Positions 61,395-62,768 of a DNA stretch of 62,768 bases are shown here, piece after piece. A program made the position numbers and the translations under genes. Within the stretch, counting starts at the first letter, position 1. Each line of letters begins with the position of its first letter. The notes below the pieces were generated by a model. It was given only the letters and a program-made list of their open reading frames with translations. It did not search any database and had not been told where the DNA came from. The stretch is taken from contig KZ111147.1 of NCBI GenBank assembly GCA_002077045.2, forward strand, positions 1,272,445 through 1,335,212, given 5' to 3'. The stretch is from Rachicladosporium sp. CCFEE 5018 (Eukaryota; Ascomycota; Dothideomycetes; Cladosporiales; Cladosporiaceae).

Positions 61395-62768
61395 TCAATT
61401 CCTCCGATACCCGCCATCCCTATCATCCCTCTCCCTCGCCCCTCCCCGTCTGTCGACAGGGCTGCGACTCCTCGTACCACGCCTTGGCAGCACCTCCCGG
61501 TCTCTGTCCCTACTAGCATCCTGGTCCCGATCATTGTAGCCATTTGCCCTGTCCCGTTCACGATACGTGTCCCGGCCACCATCGCGATCCCTGCCTGCGT
61601 CGCGATCGGGGCGTGAAGGCAGCAAGTCCTCTCTGTAGCCTCTGTCGCGGTCCTGGGAGTTCCGATCTCTGTAGCCACGTGCCGCTGGCTCGTCTGCGTA
61701 GCTGCGAGGCTCAATTTCCCGGTCCCGGTCGCGGTACGAGCGCGTAGGTGGAGGCGCGGCGTCTGCATCGCGATACGATCGAGCTGGTGGGGGCGCATCG
61801 ACATCGCGGTAGCTGCGCGCAGGGAGGTCGACGTCGCGCGGTGGAGGTCGGTCATTGCGGTCATTGCGGTCATAGTCGCGTCTGCGATCTCGATCTCGAT
61901 CCCGAGCGCTATCATGTGAGTCGCCGCGAGAGTAGGCAGGGATGTAAGTGTCCACAGCAGGACCTCCGCGAGAGGCTGCCTGAGGCGGTGGAGGTGGCGC
62001 GCTGGTAATCGAAGGCGGCGCCTGTGACATCGGCTTCGGCGGCAGAGGATGACCGTTCGCGTACGGTGCAGGAGGCAAGTTCCGAGGTCGATCATCCTGC
62101 TCCCAACCCGGACGTCGATTGCCGTTGGGTGGCGCTCCATTGGACGGCGGTGGGCGACGATCATCGTAACGATGCGGCTGCGAGCCGGGCGGTCCACTCC
62201 GTTCGCGAGCATAAGGCTGGTGGCGAGGTGCCCGGTCGTTGTAGCGATCATCGTAGCGATGGCGTTCATTGTAGGAGCCTCCATTCATGTGCTCGTCGGG
62301 TCCCATACCAACGTCTCCACCTGCTGGAGCCGGAGGTTGGCGTCTTTGCTCCCTGCCACGGTTGCGTGAGTCCAGCTCGTGTGAGTCTTCGTACTTCGGT
62401 ATGTCCTCTGGTCTCGAGGGTAGCGGGTGTGATGTGAAGTAAGGATGTTGCAGGGCATCGATGGCGTTGATGCGTCTGCGCCAGTCGAGGTTCATCAGCT
62501 CCTTCATCAGCGCCAGACCTTCTCGAGACAGTCGTTGACCAAAGCGTCGATCAATATCGCCCTTCACAGCATCCCATTCGCGAGTTCCCTCGCACCCCGG
62601 CAGCTCAGACCATCCAGGCATAGTCTGCTCCGTAGGCGAGCCAAGTAGAGCGAAGATCTTCACGCATTGATCCACGTCCGTTCGTCCCTCGAGAATAGGC
62701 TTGCGCTCGTACATCTCGCCGAAGATGCACCCAACACCCCACAGATCTATTGCAGGCGTATACCTCTT
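61395..62768 (-). CDS. BUR1: Bur1/Cdk9-like protein kinase, copy 2, N-terminus beyond the window
   Basis: The frame is open to the window edge (457 residues). It enters the kinase at KRYTPAIDLWGVGCIFGEMY then ERKPILEGRTDVDQCVKIFA, the subdomain IX-X region typical of Bur1/Cdk9 (APE...DLWGxGC), continues through ELMNLDWRRRINAIDALQHP, then the RD/RY/PP-rich tail ending DRDGGYRRN. Bur1 with its cyclin Bur2 acts in transcription elongation. The ATG at 62714 is internal and not the true start. Confidence 0.92.
   Translation of the reverse strand, partial: KRYTPAIDLWGVGCIFGEMYERKPILEGRTDVDQCVKIFALLGSPTEQTMPGWSELPGCEGTREWDAVKGDIDRRFGQRLSREGLALMKELMNLDWRRRINAIDALQHPYFTSHPLPSRPEDIPKYEDSHELDSRNRGREQRRQPPAPAGGDVGMGPDEHMNGGSYNERHRYDDRYNDRAPRHQPYARERSGPPGSQPHRYDDRRPPPSNGAPPNGNRRPGWEQDDRPRNLPPAPYANGHPLPPKPMSQAPPSITSAPPPPPQAASRGGPAVDTYIPAYSRGDSHDSARDRDRDRRRDYDRNDRNDRPPPRDVDLPARSYRDVDAPPPARSYRDADAAPPPTRSYRDRDREIEPRSYADEPAARGYRDRNSQDRDRGYREDLLPSRPDRDAGRDRDGGRDTYRERDRANGYNDRDQDASRDRDREVLPRRGTRSRSPVDRRGGARERDDRDGGYRRN

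Larger units (their letters stand above)
49513..62563. repeat. Right part of homeologous block, copy 2
   Basis: Co-linear with 33396-46421 (ORC2 3' part to BUR1). Together with 23394-26389 it accounts for the whole of copy 1. Beyond 62563 the copy continues to the window end where copy 1 stops at its gap. Confidence 0.95.

Noticed and set aside
1..62768. tRNA, rRNA, CRISPR or telomeric repeats
   Set aside because: Looked for T-loop-like motifs, tandem arrays and telomere-type repeats by eye and found none convincing. A covariance-model scan (tRNAscan-SE, Infernal) would settle it.

Overview
This window is nuclear DNA from a filamentous ascomycete. The evidence is short introns (about 45-110 nt) with CTAAC/CTGAC branch points, Zn2Cys6 regulators, and fungal families such as Hos3, Avt1, Kap122-type karyopherin, Mug113 and Rmp1. 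GC content and gene style suit a Dothideomycete. Two diverged copies of one locus (coding about 1-10% different, some intergenic stretches about 20%) suggest a hybrid or whole-genome-duplicated species of the Hortaea werneckii kind. The species is an inference.

Region 1 (1-22.3 kb) is single-copy and dense with housekeeping genes: a transcription-factor fragment, an acidic nuclear protein, KAE1 and NOP2 (divergent), CWC2, an iron-type alcohol dehydrogenase, UBC1 and RPT2 (divergent; ubiquitin and proteasome), a FUN14-like protein, aminopeptidase P and RMP1 (divergent), a small zinc-cluster gene and a GIY-YIG/T5orf172 protein.

Region 2 (22.4-62.8 kb) holds two copies of a block whose order is karyopherin(-) ORC2(+) PDX1(+) zinc-cluster regulator(-) HTD2(+) AVT1(-) eRF1(+) BUR1(-). 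Copy 1 is a self-contained contig, 30396-46421, bounded by two 100-N gaps; its ORC2 is intact. Copy 2 is split. Its left part (karyopherin plus the first ~214 codons of ORC2) ends at 26389, and its right part (the rest of ORC2 through BUR1) resumes at 49513. Between them lie a C-terminally cut Hos3-type deacetylase, ATP23, gap, all of copy 1, gap, a protein of possible SP-RING type cut by the gap, and an N-terminally cut membrane protein. ORC2 lost 7 bp at the break and both flanking genes are cut there. This is either a real structural rearrangement of one homeolog or a chimeric scaffold.

Fine structure worth attention: a 10-nt microexon in both copies of the regulator gene, an RPT2 first exon that is only the ATG, an in-frame intron in the FUN14 gene, an eRF1 stop codon two bases into its last exon followed by a 181-codon open extension in both copies, and a strongly mosaic pattern of divergence between the copies. 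I saw no tRNA, rRNA, transposon or CRISPR array.
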